Source: Lampris incognitus (Eukaryota; Chordata; Actinopteri; Lampriformes; Lampridae). From it: DNA of 64,000 nt. Positions 63,796 through 64,000 of the stretch are shown in pieces. Under the pieces are notes generated by a model. That model had not been told where the DNA came from and made no database searches. It worked only from the letters and a program-made list of their open reading frames with translations. The position numbers and the translations under genes were made by a program. How positions within the stretch are numbered: position 1 is the first letter of the stretch; the number at the start of each line of letters is the position of its first letter. The DNA is taken from NCBI RefSeq assembly GCF_029633865.1, contig NC_079213.1:85127803-85191802 (forward strand), given 5' to 3'.

Positions 63796-64000
63796 CACTA
63801 CCGTTCAAAAGTTTGGGATCACCCAAACAATTTTGTGTTTTCCATGAAAAGTCACACTTATTCACCACCATATGTTGTGAAATGAATAGAAAATAGAGTC
63901 AAGACATTGACAAGGTTAGAAATAATGATTTGTATTTGAAATAAGATTTTTTTTACATCAAACTTTGCTTTCGTCAAAGAATCCTCCATTTGCAGCAATT
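63796..64000 (+). mobile_element. Tc1-family element, left end, cut by window edge
   Basis: 205 bp identical by eye to 9987-10191 (CACTACCGTTCAAAAGTTTG...CATTTGCAGCAATT). It lies in the slc5a5 intron downstream of exon 7. Whether this copy is full-length or another fold-back cannot be seen. Confidence 0.9.

Overview
The window looks like nuclear DNA of a ray-finned (teleost) fish. The evidence is the exon sequences of a vertebrate sodium/solute symporter split by GT-AG introns, Rex-type LINEs, tRNA-headed fish SINEs, Tc1, hAT and pogo-like DNA transposons, and several families of Ty3/Gypsy and Ty1/Copia LTR elements. There are no bacterial operons, rRNA genes, CRISPR arrays or standard tRNA genes.

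Layout. 1-6152: a decayed Gypsy element (minus strand), cut by the left edge. 6153-9020: an LTR and gag-like remnant with an in-frame 39-bp minisatellite; its U3 holds a miniature LTR element (TRIM-like, 6929-7733), which itself holds a SINE-like insertion. 9021-11335: the 3' part of a hAT transposase gene interrupted by a Tc1-family fold-back element. 12297-15875 and 26693-27417: a hybrid LTR element on the minus strand, with a Copia 5' half (LTR, gag, protease) joined to a Gypsy 3' half (RT end, RNase H, integrase, LTR). The Copia gag is split by a complete 10.8-kb Gmr1-type Gypsy element (15876-26692), in which integrase precedes reverse transcriptase; that element's integrase is in turn split by a mag-like Gypsy element (19500-24027). 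27590-28010: a LINE end. 28305-35557: a large DNA transposon with long terminal inverted repeats and one decayed gene encoding zinc fingers, a possible PIN/XPG-like nuclease and a Cys-rich tail. 36446-45825: a second hybrid Gypsy element, joined at a run of 15 C, whose gag is split by a second Gmr1-order element (40518-44698) that has lost its RT core. 46481-48390: LINE and SINE.

48393-64000: the only clear host gene, slc5a5 (sodium/iodide symporter), plus strand. I see a TATA-like promoter, a probable non-coding first exon, and seven coding exons (49137-63471, about 286 codons). The gene continues past the right edge. Its introns hold SINEs, a Penelope-like hairpin fragment, a pogo-like transposon with its own SINE and solo LTR, LINE fragments (including Rex3 with a hAT MITE inside), and a second copy of the Tc1-family end seen at 9987.

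The mobile elements do not form a pathway; their relationships are of nesting, recombination and probable borrowing of machinery. Two elements (the TRIM-like one and the 5' part of the second hybrid) share a tRNA-Leu type primer binding site. Every large coding element carries stops, frameshifts, deletions or changed catalytic residues, so none appears autonomous. All identities come from reading the sequence and remembered family features; no search was run.
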